Source of the DNA: an uncultured Mycobacteriaceae bacterium
GTDB taxonomy: Bacteria; Actinomycetota; Actinomycetes; Mycobacteriales; Mycobacteriaceae
Direction of reading: 5' to 3'
Length of the DNA: 64,000 nt
NCBI GenBank assembly: GCA_902826815.1
Contig: CADEGF010000033.1
Location: 1-64,000, forward strand
Within the stretch, counting starts at the first letter, position 1, and each line of letters starts with the position of its first letter. A model generated the notes under the pieces. It searched no databases. It was given only the letters and a program-made list of their open reading frames with translations, and was not told where the DNA came from. Positions 9,497-18,417 of the stretch are shown here, in pieces. A program made the translations under genes and the position numbers.

Positions 9497-10782
9497 CTGC
9501 TAGGGGCGAACCCGTAGACCTGGCCGTCGCTGGTCGCGGCGACGACGCGGCCGTCGTGGGCGATCGACACCCCGACCGGGAACCCCGTCGCATCGGGTAG
9601 CGGATAGCTGTTCACCGTGTGGCCGTCGGCGGGGTCGAACACCAGCAGCGACTGGCCGTTCTCGCCGTCTTCGACCACCGTGTAGCCGACGTGTTCGCCC
9701 GCACGGCTGGATGTGGTCAACGGCGAGACGTCGTCGCGGGTCCAGATCACATCGGCGTGGTCACCGCGGTCCCTGATCGCGACCAGCCGGGTGTCGGGGC
9801 CGCCGCCTGCGATGATGTCGTCGTCCGGGGTCACCGACGGTGGGGTCTGCGACAGGAACTTCAGCGGCGTCGACCACTTGGACTTGCCGTTCTCCGTGTC
9901 GATGGCCCACAGCCTGTTGTCGCGGCCGCTGACGTAGATCGTCGATCCGTCCGCAGAGGCGACCGGGCTGGCGATCGTGCCTGCCTTGACCGCGTCGCTT
10001 GTCCACGCAGGAGACAGCATCGGATTGCGGTCGGGGTTGTACTTCAGGCCGACGAGCACCGACGCGGGGGCGCCGGGCTGCCACACCGGCACCACCACCA
10101 TGCCTGCCTTGGCGGCGAACGCGGGCGCGGCCGCGACGGGACAGCGGGGCCGTGCCGACGCGCAGTCGGTCAGCCCGCGCGCAGAGTCTGTCGGGTCAAT
10201 CCCTTCGACGAGATCCAGCGGGGAGCCGATGACGGTGCCCCGGTGGGCGTCGAACAGTAGAACCTGGCCGAGATGTGTCACGACGAGGAGGTGGCCCGGC
10301 GCCAGAATCCTTGCGGTGGTTGGCATGCCGATGACAGGTTGCCGCCACCGGATCCACTGCGTCGGCGGGAACGAGAGCATCGCACCGGGCTGGCCGATGT
10401 AGAGGTTGTCGAAGCCGTCCCACAGCGGGCTCGACGCACCGCCGCCCTGCCACAGCCGGGTGCACCAGCGCTGCCGTCCGTTGTTGTCGGATTCCCACAC
10501 CATCAGCGAGCAGCCGGCCTTGGTCTGCGCGTTGGCCGCAAGATAACGAGCCGATCCCAGGGCCACCGTGGCGCCGAGGCTGCCCTTGACCGAGCGGCTC
10601 CACTCCAGCTCGAGCGTGTCGGCTCCGGCCACATCGGTGTAGCTGCTGTTGGCGGCGTCGCCGTATTGGGCAGGCCAGCCGTCGGAGGCGTGCGCCTCGA
10701 CCCAGGAGTCGGTGTTACCGCAACCGGCAAGAGCAACCGTGATCAGCGCTGTTGACGCCAGCGCGGTGAGTCGCCGGAACAC
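9493..10782 (-). CDS. PQQ-type beta-propeller lipoprotein (Rv3035 type)
   Basis: A predicted lipoprotein of 429 residues: the signal sequence MFRRLTALASTALITVALAG runs into the lipobox LAGC at about residues 18-21. After it come repeated beta-propeller blades with WD/PQQ-like motifs (LYIGQPG, VLLFDAHRGTVIG, IYVSGRDNRLWAIDTENGKS, LLVFDPADGHTVN, GQVYGFAPSS). No catalytic residues identify an enzyme; it may be a cell-wall scaffold like BamB-type propellers. The open frame runs far upstream, but the GTG at 10782 begins the signal peptide and follows GGGAAAGGA. It is convergent with the TB22.2-like gene with overlapping stops, and divergent from the acyltransferase. Confidence 0.85.
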   Translation of the reverse strand: MFRRLTALASTALITVALAGCGNTDSWVEAHASDGWPAQYGDAANSSYTDVAGADTLELEWSRSVKGSLGATVALGSARYLAANAQTKAGCSLMVWESDNNGRQRWCTRLWQGGGASSPLWDGFDNLYIGQPGAMLSFPPTQWIRWRQPVIGMPTTARILAPGHLLVVTHLGQVLLFDAHRGTVIGSPLDLVEGIDPTDSARGLTDCASARPRCPVAAAPAFAAKAGMVVVPVWQPGAPASVLVGLKYNPDRNPMLSPAWTSDAVKAGTIASPVASADGSTIYVSGRDNRLWAIDTENGKSKWSTPLKFLSQTPPSVTPDDDIIAGGGPDTRLVAIRDRGDHADVIWTRDDVSPLTTSSRAGEHVGYTVVEDGENGQSLLVFDPADGHTVNSYPLPDATGFPVGVSIAHDGRVVAATSDGQVYGFAPSS

Positions 10783-10863
10783 TCGGTCCTTTCCCGTTCC
10801 TATTCGTAAGCCCACGTGAGGGTAACCGTTCGGGGCCCAAGCGCTCGCGTAGGCTTTCCGGCC

Positions 10864-11601
10864 ATGACGACGATGTGGGGTGCGCCGTTGCACAAGCGCT
10901 GGCGGGGGTCCCGGCTCCGCGACCCGCGACAGGCCAATTTCGTCACGGTGGCCTCCCTGAAATGGGTGATCAAGAACAAGGCCTACTCTCCGTGGTATCT
11001 GGTGCGGTACTGGCGGCTGCTGAAGTTCAAGCTGGCGAACCCGCACATCATCACAAGGGGCATGGTTTTCCTCGGTAAGGGCGTGGAGATCCAGGCCACC
11101 CCCGAGCTGTCGACGATGGAGATCGGTCGCTGGGTACACATCGGCGACAAGAACACGATCCGTTGCCACGAGGGTTCGCTTCGCTTCGGCGACAAGGTGG
11201 TGCTGGGCCGCGATAACGTCATCAACACCTACATCGACATCGAGCTCGGCGATTCGGTGCTGATGGCCGACTGGGTATACGTCTGCGACTTCGACCACCG
11301 GATGGACGACATCAACGTGCCGATCAAGGATCAGGGCATTCTCAAGGGCCCCGTCCGGATCGGACCCGACACCTGGATCGCGACCAAGGTCACCATCCTG
11401 CGCAACACCACCATCGGGCGGGGCTGCGTGCTCGGCTCGCACGCGGTGGTGAAGGGCGACATCCCGGACTTTTCGATCGCGGTCGGTGCGCCCGCCAAGA
11501 TCGTCAAGAACCGCAAACATGCCTGGGACACCTCGGCCGCCGAGCGCGCGAAGCTGGCAGCCGCGTTGGCCGATATCGAACGCAAGAAGGCCTCCCGCTA
11601 A
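10864..11601 (+). CDS. Hexapeptide-repeat (LbH) acyltransferase (Rv3034c type)
   Basis: A protein of 245 residues with a left-handed beta-helix built from hexapeptide repeats (IGRWVHIGDKNTIRCHEG, VVLGRDNVINTYIDIELGDS, GPVRIGPDTWIATKVTILRNTTIGRGCVLGSHAVV). The terminal motif AVGAPAKIVKNR is typical of maltose/galactoside-type O-acetyltransferases. It would transfer an acetyl or acyl group to a sugar hydroxyl. It lies near the methylglucose lipopolysaccharide (MGLP) cassette, and its M. tuberculosis counterpart Rv3034c has been connected to MGLP acylation. That assignment is from memory and context. ATG 10864 follows TAGGCT at 10850-10855 by 8 nt, which suggests a leaderless start. Confidence 0.88.
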   Translation: MTTMWGAPLHKRWRGSRLRDPRQANFVTVASLKWVIKNKAYSPWYLVRYWRLLKFKLANPHIITRGMVFLGKGVEIQATPELSTMEIGRWVHIGDKNTIRCHEGSLRFGDKVVLGRDNVINTYIDIELGDSVLMADWVYVCDFDHRMDDINVPIKDQGILKGPVRIGPDTWIATKVTILRNTTIGRGCVLGSHAVVKGDIPDFSIAVGAPAKIVKNRKHAWDTSAAERAKLAAALADIERKKASR

Positions 11602-11720
11602 CGTCTCGGGCCCTTCCCGGGTGCCCTCGCACCGCGAGCGTGCGTGTCTGACCATCGCCACGCCGCAAATGGGTGTGCAAAAGCGGTCGCTCGCGCCGTC
11701 ATGCGCGCGACGATATTGAT

Positions 11721-14700
11721 GTGAGCGACAGCTGTGCGGCCTGCGGTACCAAGCTGCGCGCGAATGCGCGGTTCTGCGACTCGTGTGGTTCGCCCGTTGC
11801 TGCGCCCAATGGGTCCGCGGAGTTCAAGCAAGTCACCGTGCTCTTCGCCGACGTCGTCCGTTCGATGGACATCGCAGCTGCCGTGGGTCCAGAGCGGTTG
11901 CGTGAAATCATGGCCGAGCTGTTCGACCGTTCGTCGGCGGTGGTCCGGAGGTACTGCGGAACAGTCGACAAGTTCACCGGCGACGGGATCATGGCGGTTT
12001 TCGGCGCCCCGATGACTCTGGAGGATCACGCGATTCGCGCGTGCATTGCCGCGTTGGAGATTCAGAACCAGACAGCAGATCTCGCGACCGACGTACTGGA
12101 CCGTGACGGCATCGAGTTGCAATTGCGTGTCGGGCTGAACTCAGGACAGGTCATCGCCGGCGAGATCGGTTCTCGCGAGCCCGGTTACACGGCCGTCGGT
12201 GAGCAGGTCGGGATGGCCCAACGAATGGAATCGCTGGCGACGCCCGGCGGGGTCATGCTCAGCGAATCGACCGCCCGACTGGTAGAGGACGCCGCGCTGC
12301 TTGGCGAGAACGAAACGCATCCGATCAAGGGCGCACGCACTCAGGTTCGAGTGAGACAGTTGCTGGCCATCGACGAACACCACCGGCGACATCGCAGCGA
12401 GTCGACATTGGTGGGGCGCGGCCGCGAATTGAACTTTCTCAGCGCGCTTCTGGAGGATGCCGTCGCGGGCGTCGGTTGCGTCGTCAACATCGTCGGACCT
12501 CCCGGGATCGGTAAGAGCCGGTTGGCGCGTGAGGTAGCCGCGCTCGCCGCGGCTAGCGGAATAGCTGTTGTCTCCGCGCACTGCGAATCGCATACGAGCG
12601 ACGTTCCGTTCGGCGTGCTCGCGCGACTCTTTCGCGCGAGCATGGGGATCGACGATCTCGACGACGCAGCAGCGCGAATTCAGGTTCGTGCCCGGTTTGG
12701 CGACGCCGATGACGGTGACCTTCCGCTGCTCGAGGATCTGCTGGGGATCGCCGACGCAGAGCGTCCAGTTTCCGATGTCTCGGCCGATGCACGAAGGCGG
12801 CGGCTTGCAGCACTGATCAATGCGGCGGCACTCGCCCAGAGCGAGCCCGCGGTCTATGTGGTCGAAGATGTGCACTGGATCGATGAGACCAGCGAATCGA
12901 TGCTGGCACAGATGATTTCGGTGATCCCGCAGACCCACACGCTTGTGCTCATCACATCTCGTCCTGAGTATCAGGGAACACTGAGTCGGATATCCGGCGC
13001 CCAAACGATCGGCCTGCGACCACTCACCGCGGAGCAGGGTTCCTCGCTAGCTGCGGAGCTACTTGGTACCGACCCGTCGCTGCCGGAATTGTCCGCCCAG
13101 GTTTCGGCACGGGCTGCGGGTAACCCATTCTTCGCCGAGGAGATGGTGCGAGACTTGGCGGAACGGGGAGTGCTCGAAGGGGCGCCCGGAGCTTATGTAC
13201 TGCAGGGTGATGCGGATGGTGTCGACGTGCCCGCGACACTGCAGGCAACCATCGGCGCCCGCATCGACCGACTGACCGCCGCAGCCAAGCGCACGCTCAG
13301 TGCCGCAGCCGTGATCGGGTCGCGGTTCGACGCGGTGCTCTTGGCGGACGTAGTGGAAACCGTAGAGGTCGCGCCGCTTATCGCGGCGGAACTCGTCGAC
13401 CAGGTGAAGTTCGGGCGGGGCGAGGAGTATGCGTTTCGCCATCCGCTGATTCGCGCGGTCGCGTACGAAACGCAGCTCAAGTCGGACCGCGCAGAACTGC
13501 ATCGACGATTGGCCGCCGCGATCGAGAGTCATGACCCGGCAGCGGCCGACGAGAATGCGGCGCTTATCGCCGAGCACTTCGAGGTGGCTGGCGACCGACA
13601 CTCGGCCTTCAGCTGGCATCTGCGCGCCGGAACCTGGCTGGCCAATCGCGATTTCGCGGCAGCACGCAGCAGCTGGCGGCGTGCACAGCGGATCGCCGAT
13701 GCGCTGCCGGACGATGATCCGAACCGAGAATCGATGCGCATCGCACCGCGCGCATTGCTGTGCGGAACGGCGCACCGGTTAGGCAGGGGAACGGAGACCG
13801 GATACCAAGAGTTGCGTGAACTGTGCATGGCTTCGGGTGACCTGCGGTCGCTGGCGATCGGTTTGAACGGCCATCTCACGGTGGCACTCTTCGAGGCAAG
13901 AAGGCGGGACGCATCCCGCCTTGCAGACGAACTGGTCACCCTGCTCGAATCGATCGATGACCCCGCGTTGACGACTGCACTGTCCCTGTCGGCGTCGACG
14001 GTCAAGATCGAGACGCGCGAGATGGACGAGGTTCTCCGGTTGACGGAGCGGATAATCAACTTGGCAGATGAAAGGTCAAGCAAAAACACGCTTTTTGTGG
14101 AATCTCCGGTGGCTCTGGCGTATGCGTTGCGTGGCGGAGCGAGAGTTTGCCATGGTATCGACGGCTGGCGAGGGGACTTTCGCCAAGCCGCAGCCATCGC
14201 GCAGAACCACAACCCGCTCACCCGACAAGCGGTGACTTTCTACACATACGTTTTCGGACTTCCATTCGGGGTTTTGCTTGCCGATGACACGGCTCTGCGG
14301 GAGACCGAGGAAACGGTCGCGATGGCCGAACACGCCGCTGATAACGCCACGCTGTTCCTCGCGCGCCTGGCGCGGGGGGTCGCACTCGTCCACCACGGCG
14401 GCCCGGAAGGTGCAGTCGGTCTGGACATGATCGTGTCGACGCGCGAGACAGAGAGGTTTTCGGGATTCTCGGCCTTGACGAGTCCGATCGCCGACGTCCA
14501 TATCGCGAAAGAGAAAATGCGGGTGGGCGATTGCGACGGTGCTGTCGAAGCAGGACGGACAGCGGTTGAGGGCTTGCATGAATGGGGCGAGTCGATCTGG
14601 TGCGCACTAGCCACGACGGCCTTCGTCGAAGCGCTGATGCAGCGCAACCACGATGGAGATCTTGACGCCGCAGAGGCGTTGATAGGCCGATTGGCGACAG

Positions 14701-14876
14701 TGCCCACGCAACCCGGCTTTGTTCTGCACGACATCACGCTGCTGCGGCTGCGCACGTTGATGGCGCGATCCCGGGGCGATGAAGACGGATACCGAGAACT
14801 TCGTGACCGGTACCGCACACAGGCACAATCGCTCGGATTCGACGGCCATATCGCCTGGTCTCAGGCGATGCCCTGA
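11721..14876 (+). CDS. Zinc-ribbon / class III cyclase / AAA-ATPase regulator, cyclase site degenerate
   Basis: A large cytosolic signalling protein of 1051 residues. Residues 1-30 are a CxxC-x11-CxxC zinc ribbon (CAACGTKLRANARFCDSCG). Next comes a class III nucleotide cyclase domain: metal-site LFADVVRSMD and DKFTGDG. Then an AAA/NACHT-like ATPase with Walker A GPPGIGKSRLA and Walker B-like YVVEDVHWIDE, followed by a long helical TPR-like tail to the C-terminus. There is no LuxR HTH. In the cyclase segment GYTAVGEQVGMAQRMES the usual transition-state Asn (NxxxR in active enzymes) is Gly, although the Arg remains, so activity is doubtful. GTG 11721 starts just before the zinc ribbon; GTG 11673 is an alternative 16 codons upstream. 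It is an insertion relative to M. tuberculosis between the Rv3034c and Rv3032 counterparts. Confidence 0.85.
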   Translation: MSDSCAACGTKLRANARFCDSCGSPVAAPNGSAEFKQVTVLFADVVRSMDIAAAVGPERLREIMAELFDRSSAVVRRYCGTVDKFTGDGIMAVFGAPMTLEDHAIRACIAALEIQNQTADLATDVLDRDGIELQLRVGLNSGQVIAGEIGSREPGYTAVGEQVGMAQRMESLATPGGVMLSESTARLVEDAALLGENETHPIKGARTQVRVRQLLAIDEHHRRHRSESTLVGRGRELNFLSALLEDAVAGVGCVVNIVGPPGIGKSRLAREVAALAAASGIAVVSAHCESHTSDVPFGVLARLFRASMGIDDLDDAAARIQVRARFGDADDGDLPLLEDLLGIADAERPVSDVSADARRRRLAALINAAALAQSEPAVYVVEDVHWIDETSESMLAQMISVIPQTHTLVLITSRPEYQGTLSRISGAQTIGLRPLTAEQGSSLAAELLGTDPSLPELSAQVSARAAGNPFFAEEMVRDLAERGVLEGAPGAYVLQGDADGVDVPATLQATIGARIDRLTAAAKRTLSAAAVIGSRFDAVLLADVVETVEVAPLIAAELVDQVKFGRGEEYAFRHPLIRAVAYETQLKSDRAELHRRLAAAIESHDPAAADENAALIAEHFEVAGDRHSAFSWHLRAGTWLANRDFAAARSSWRRAQRIADALPDDDPNRESMRIAPRALLCGTAHRLGRGTETGYQELRELCMASGDLRSLAIGLNGHLTVALFEARRRDASRLADELVTLLESIDDPALTTALSLSASTVKIETREMDEVLRLTERIINLADERSSKNTLFVESPVALAYALRGGARVCHGIDGWRGDFRQAAAIAQNHNPLTRQAVTFYTYVFGLPFGVLLADDTALRETEETVAMAEHAADNATLFLARLARGVALVHHGGPEGAVGLDMIVSTRETERFSGFSALTSPIADVHIAKEKMRVGDCDGAVEAGRTAVEGLHEWGESIWCALATTAFVEALMQRNHDGDLDAAEALIGRLATVPTQPGFVLHDITLLRLRTLMARSRGDEDGYRELRDRYRTQAQSLGFDGHIAWSQAMP

Positions 14877-14886
14877 GCGGGGTCGG

Positions 14887-15648
14887 TCAGTGCCAGTCGA
14901 TGCCGAACGTGTCGGCCAGCGCGCTCTTGCCTCGGGCGGTGACCGTCACCGCGCGGCCGCGCGGCACGCGCTTGACCCAACCGGCAGACAGCGTGCGGTC
15001 GAGCACGGCCCGGCCCAACGCTCCAGACAGGTGGTGGCGCTGCTCGGTCCAGTCGACGCAGTAGCGCACCAGCGGCCTCTTGCCCGTTGGCAATTCAACA
15101 CCGATGCCGTCGAGGAAGTCCCGACCGCCATCGGTCAGCTCGTACTGGACGTCGTGGCCCGCGCTGCTCAGCGCGTCATGGTTATCGCGGCGCGGATCGT
15201 AGCGCCCGTCGCCGCCGACGAGCACCTGACGGTCCAGCAGACAGCCCATGATCTGTACTCCCAGACAACCCGCAAGGTGGTCGTAACACGTACGCGCGGA
15301 GCGCAACCGGGCGGCGCGCGTGCCTTCGCGCAGCGACCGGACCGGATGCGGAGGCGCAAGCCGGACCAGATGTTCGAGCAGTTCGCCGACCTCGGGACCG
15401 GCAAGTCGGTAGTAACGATGCCTACCGTGCGTCTCCACCGACAGCAGGCCGGCTTCGGTCAGCTTGCCGAGATGACTGCTTGCCGTGGACCGGCTGACGC
15501 CCGCTTCGTCGGCGAGCACACTCGCAGGCAGCGCGCGGCCGTCGTCGAGGGCGAGCAGCACCTTGCACCGCGCCTGATCGGCGAGCAGTGAGGCCACTGC
15601 GGCGATGTCGGCGTCGCCGCGTGTCGGCAGTTCGGCGACCTCATACAT
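14887..15648 (-). CDS. ArsR-family transcriptional regulator
   Basis: A protein of 253 residues. The N-terminal winged HTH (residues about 14-80: IAAVASLLADQARCKVLLAL, then LADEAGVSRSTASSHLGKL and GRHRYYRLAG) is ArsR-type. No metal-binding ELxCVC motif is seen, so it is not a standard arsenic or cadmium sensor. The C-terminal 150 residues contain CYDHLAGCLGV and a second helical domain, as in the subfamily often placed beside exporters. Its ATG overlaps the end of the MFS gene by 8 nt, so the two form an operon. It probably represses the transporter promoter, where a 16-bp palindrome lies. Confidence 0.9.
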   Translation of the reverse strand: MYEVAELPTRGDADIAAVASLLADQARCKVLLALDDGRALPASVLADEAGVSRSTASSHLGKLTEAGLLSVETHGRHRYYRLAGPEVGELLEHLVRLAPPHPVRSLREGTRAARLRSARTCYDHLAGCLGVQIMGCLLDRQVLVGGDGRYDPRRDNHDALSSAGHDVQYELTDGGRDFLDGIGVELPTGKRPLVRYCVDWTEQRHHLSGALGRAVLDRTLSAGWVKRVPRGRAVTVTARGKSALADTFGIDWH

Positions 15649-17014
15649 GGCAGACCTCCTTCGTCGTCGACGCGCTTTTCTCGTCGCGCGCCCATCTCAG
15701 TGCCACCACGGCGCCCACCAGCTGGACGGCACCACCCACCACCATCGCAAGCTGCGCGCCGACGGCTGCCATGGCACTACCCAACACCGCCACACCGACA
15801 GTGATACCCGTCAGCCGGGCCAGGTTCACCACGCCGGAGGCCAACCCGGCGCGCTGCAGCGGAACGGCGGCCATCGCCAGCCCCACCGCCGGGCCCGTGT
15901 TCAGCGCAAGGCCCGCACCCGCGAGGACGAACGACATTTCCAGCAGCCACAGCTCTGCGTGTGGCCCCACGCCGGCGTACAGGAACAGGCCCGCGGCCAT
16001 CAGGATGAGGCCTGCCGTCATCGGCGGCCGTGGACCGATCCGGTGGGCCAGCGCCGTGACACACGGTATGAGCACCAGATACGTCAGCGGCATCGGAATG
16101 AACCAGACCGCGGTCACCAATGCGCTCGCACCCCGTTGCTGTTGAAACACAAAGCTGTTCACCAACAACAGCCCGTAGATGCCGAAAGTCATCGCGAACG
16201 TCGCGACGAGCGCGGCGCTCAGCGGGCGGCTGCGGAACAGATCGAGCGGCAGCATCGGTCGCGAGGCGCGATGCTGTGAGACCAGGAACGCCGCGATGGC
16301 TGCGACGGCGACCAGGGTCAACGCCGCCACCCGCATCGGAGAGGCGGAGCGTCCTTCGACGAGCACCACCGTCAACGCGGCAAGACCGATGACCGCCAGT
16401 GTCTGACCTCGCAGGTCGATGTGGGCGGCATCGTCATCCCGGGATTCTGGCAGGTAACGGATGGTCATCAGCAGCGACAGCAGTGCAAGGGGAATGTTGA
16501 GCCAGAAGATGAAGCGCCATCCGACCGTATCGGTGAGCACCCCGCCAAGAATCGGCCCGATCGCGGTGCTCATCGCCGCTGCCATCGCCCACGCGGCGGT
16601 GGTCCGCCCACGCTGGATCGGATCGGGGAACGCCGCCGCCGCGATGGCCAGGCCCTGCGGCAGCATCAATGCGGCGCCGACACCCTGCAGTCCACGCGCC
16701 GCCAGCAGTACAGGAAGCGACGGGGCAACCGCGCACGCCAGCGACGCGGCGAGGAACACCACCAGCCCGGCGCGCAGCACCCGTCTCCTGCCGAACCGGT
16801 CGCCGAGTGTGCCGGACGTCAGCAGCAGGGCCGCGAACGCGATGTTGTAGGCGTCGATCGCCCACTGCGCGCCCGCGATGCCGCCGCCGAGGTCGTTGCG
16901 CACGGCGGGCAGCGCGAGGTTGATCGCATTGGCGTCGATGAGGCCGACGAAAAGTCCCAGGTAGGCCGCGACCAGGGTGAGGGCCGTGTCGAGGGAGAAC
17001 CTTCTGGTGTCCAT
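15641..17014 (-). CDS. MFS multidrug efflux transporter, DHA2 (EmrB/QacA) type
   Basis: An inner-membrane drug:proton antiporter of 457 residues with about 13-14 hydrophobic segments. It has MFS motif A GTLGDRFGRRRVLRAG after TM2, the motif C-like AAAMSTAIGPILGGVLTD in TM5, and the N-terminal DHA2 hallmark VGLIDANAINLALPAV. It would export lipophilic or cationic toxic compounds; the exact substrate cannot be read. The ATG at 17014 lies 6 nt downstream of TAGCGT at 17021-17026 (minus strand), a leaderless promoter with a palindrome just upstream. It is followed by the overlapping ArsR gene and forms an insertion beside the MGLP cassette. Confidence 0.92.
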   Translation of the reverse strand: MDTRRFSLDTALTLVAAYLGLFVGLIDANAINLALPAVRNDLGGGIAGAQWAIDAYNIAFAALLLTSGTLGDRFGRRRVLRAGLVVFLAASLACAVAPSLPVLLAARGLQGVGAALMLPQGLAIAAAAFPDPIQRGRTTAAWAMAAAMSTAIGPILGGVLTDTVGWRFIFWLNIPLALLSLLMTIRYLPESRDDDAAHIDLRGQTLAVIGLAALTVVLVEGRSASPMRVAALTLVAVAAIAAFLVSQHRASRPMLPLDLFRSRPLSAALVATFAMTFGIYGLLLVNSFVFQQQRGASALVTAVWFIPMPLTYLVLIPCVTALAHRIGPRPPMTAGLILMAAGLFLYAGVGPHAELWLLEMSFVLAGAGLALNTGPAVGLAMAAVPLQRAGLASGVVNLARLTGITVGVAVLGSAMAAVGAQLAMVVGGAVQLVGAVVALRWARDEKSASTTKEVCHV

Positions 17015-17020
17015 ACCCGC

Positions 17021-17054
17021 ACGCTAGATGCGGAACGATTCGATGCCGATCGAA
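17021..17054 (-). promoter_or_regulatory. MFS-arsR promoter: -10 box and 16-bp palindrome
   Basis: On the minus strand, TAGCGT (17021-17026) stands 6 nt before the MFS ATG. The perfect inverted repeat TTCGATGCCGATCGAA covers 17039-17054, about where a -35 region would be. It is a likely operator of the ArsR protein encoded in the same operon. It fits entirely in the 43-bp gap after the glycosyltransferase stop. Confidence 0.55.
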
Positions 17055-17057
17055 CCG

Positions 17058-18305
17058 TCAGCGGTCGGGCAATGCGTGTTCGACGATCATCCGGCGCGGA
17101 TGCGGTTGACGTACCCCGCGTTTGGCGGCGAGGTAGACCTGAGCGGTTTCGCTTGCCACGGTGTCCCAGTCGAAGTCCGACGTCAATCGTTCCCGGGCAG
17201 CGGTCGCCCACCGTTGCGCCGCCTGCGGATCGTCGAGCACCACACGTACCGCGGCGGCAAGGGCAGCGATATCGCGCGGCGGGAAGGAGATTCCGGTCTG
17301 GCCATCGATCACCGCTTCGCCGAGACCGCCCACATTGGAGGTGACAAGCGGTGTGCCCGTCGCCGCCGCTTCCAGTGCCACGATGCCGAACGGTTCGTAG
17401 TGGCTTGGCAGCACCGCCGCGTCGGCGGCGTGCAGCAATTGCACGAGTCCCTCGTGATCAACGCGGCCGACGAACGTTACGGCCTTGAGCACCTTGTGCT
17501 TTCGTGCCTGCTCGACGAGCCACTCGTATTGGGTGCCGTCGCCTGCGATGGTCAGGGTCGTACCGGGATGGGTGCGTCTGATGCGCGGTAGCGCGGCGAT
17601 CGCGTCGTGAATGCCCTTCTCGTACTCGAGCCGACCGAGATAGAGCAACTGCGCGGGTCCGTTTCGGGGTGTTCGCCGCGCGAACGGCCACAGACCCGCG
17701 TCGATTCCATTGCGGATGACCCGGATCTCGGACAGGCCGGGGCCGAAGAGTTCGGTGATCTCGTCGCTCATCGACCTCGAACACGTGATGAGCGAATCGG
17801 ATTCGCGCACCAGCCACGACTCCACGGCGTGCACCTGCCGACTGATGCGGCCAGACACCCAGCCCGAGTGCCGACCCGCCTCGGTAGCGTGAATGGTGGA
17901 AACCAGTGGCACGTCGAAGAAATCGGCAAGGGCAACAGCGGGGTGGGCGACCAGCCAGTCGTGTGCGTGCACCACGTCGGGGCGCCACGGCTTGGGTCGC
18001 CTGCCCGCCGACTTGATGGCCAGCCCGGCCCGCGTCATCGAGTGGCCCATCGCCAGCGTCCAGGCCATCATGTCGGACCCGAAATCGAACTCGTGCGGGT
18101 CGTGCGCGGCGGCGACGACCCGGACACCTTCGCTGACCTCGTCGGTCGAGGGGTGGGTGCTCGGGTCGGTGTTCGACGGGCGGCGGCTGAGCACGACGAT
18201 CTCGTGTCCGGCTTCGGCCAACGCGGTCGCAAGTTGGTAAACGTGCCGCCCGAGTCCGCCGATGACCACCGGCGGGTACTCCCACGACACCATCAGGATC
18301 TTCAC
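17058..18305 (-). CDS. GT4 alpha-1,4-glucosyltransferase of MGLP/glycogen synthesis (Rv3032 type)
   Basis: A retaining GT-B glycosyltransferase of 415 residues. The N-terminal domain opens with ILMVSWEYPPVVIGGLGRHV, where KxGG-type donor binding is replaced by VIGGLG. The C-terminal domain carries LLYLGRLEYEKGIHDAIAAL and the nucleotide-sugar motif SHYEPFGIVALEAAATGTPL. Rv3032 elongates the alpha-1,4-glucan backbone of methylglucose lipopolysaccharide and contributes to glycogen. GTG 18305 matches the family start (short residue before KILMVSWEYPP); ATG 18329 is an alternative 8 codons upstream. It is third in the minus-strand series methyltransferase-GH57-GT4, separated from the GH57 gene by a 112-bp gap holding repeat copy 2. 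Confidence 0.92.
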   Translation of the reverse strand: MKILMVSWEYPPVVIGGLGRHVYQLATALAEAGHEIVVLSRRPSNTDPSTHPSTDEVSEGVRVVAAAHDPHEFDFGSDMMAWTLAMGHSMTRAGLAIKSAGRRPKPWRPDVVHAHDWLVAHPAVALADFFDVPLVSTIHATEAGRHSGWVSGRISRQVHAVESWLVRESDSLITCSRSMSDEITELFGPGLSEIRVIRNGIDAGLWPFARRTPRNGPAQLLYLGRLEYEKGIHDAIAALPRIRRTHPGTTLTIAGDGTQYEWLVEQARKHKVLKAVTFVGRVDHEGLVQLLHAADAAVLPSHYEPFGIVALEAAATGTPLVTSNVGGLGEAVIDGQTGISFPPRDIAALAAAVRVVLDDPQAAQRWATAARERLTSDFDWDTVASETAQVYLAAKRGVRQPHPRRMIVEHALPDR

Positions 18306-18376
18306 CGGTCGCTCGCTCTCCGCGAGCATGCGCAGACTGCCACTGATTTGCGGCGTGTCGGCGCACAGACACGCAC

Positions 18377-18407
18377 GTCCCCTACTTGCGTGTGGGCCCA
18401 CGCGGGG
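18377..18407. repeat. Intergenic repeat with GTGGGCCCAC core, copy 2 (inverted)
   Basis: The reverse complement of these 31 bases matches 1812-1841 apart from one extra base (ACACGCAAG versus ACACGAAG). It lies in the short gap between the GH57 and GT4 genes. Adjacent bases on the minus strand read GTGCGTGTCTG; GTGCGTGTCTG also occurs at 11640-11650 after the acyltransferase gene. Confidence 0.75.
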
Positions 18408-18417
18408 CAAGTCGAAG

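Noticed and set aside
10783-11661. Upstream extension of the beta-propeller gene
   Set aside because: The extension is antisense to the hexapeptide acyltransferase and would destroy the signal peptide that starts at 10782.
11602-11672. Terminator after the acyltransferase gene
   Set aside because: A short hairpin CTCGC-acc-GCGAG (11626-11638) is present but has no T-run and a weak stem, so it is not called.
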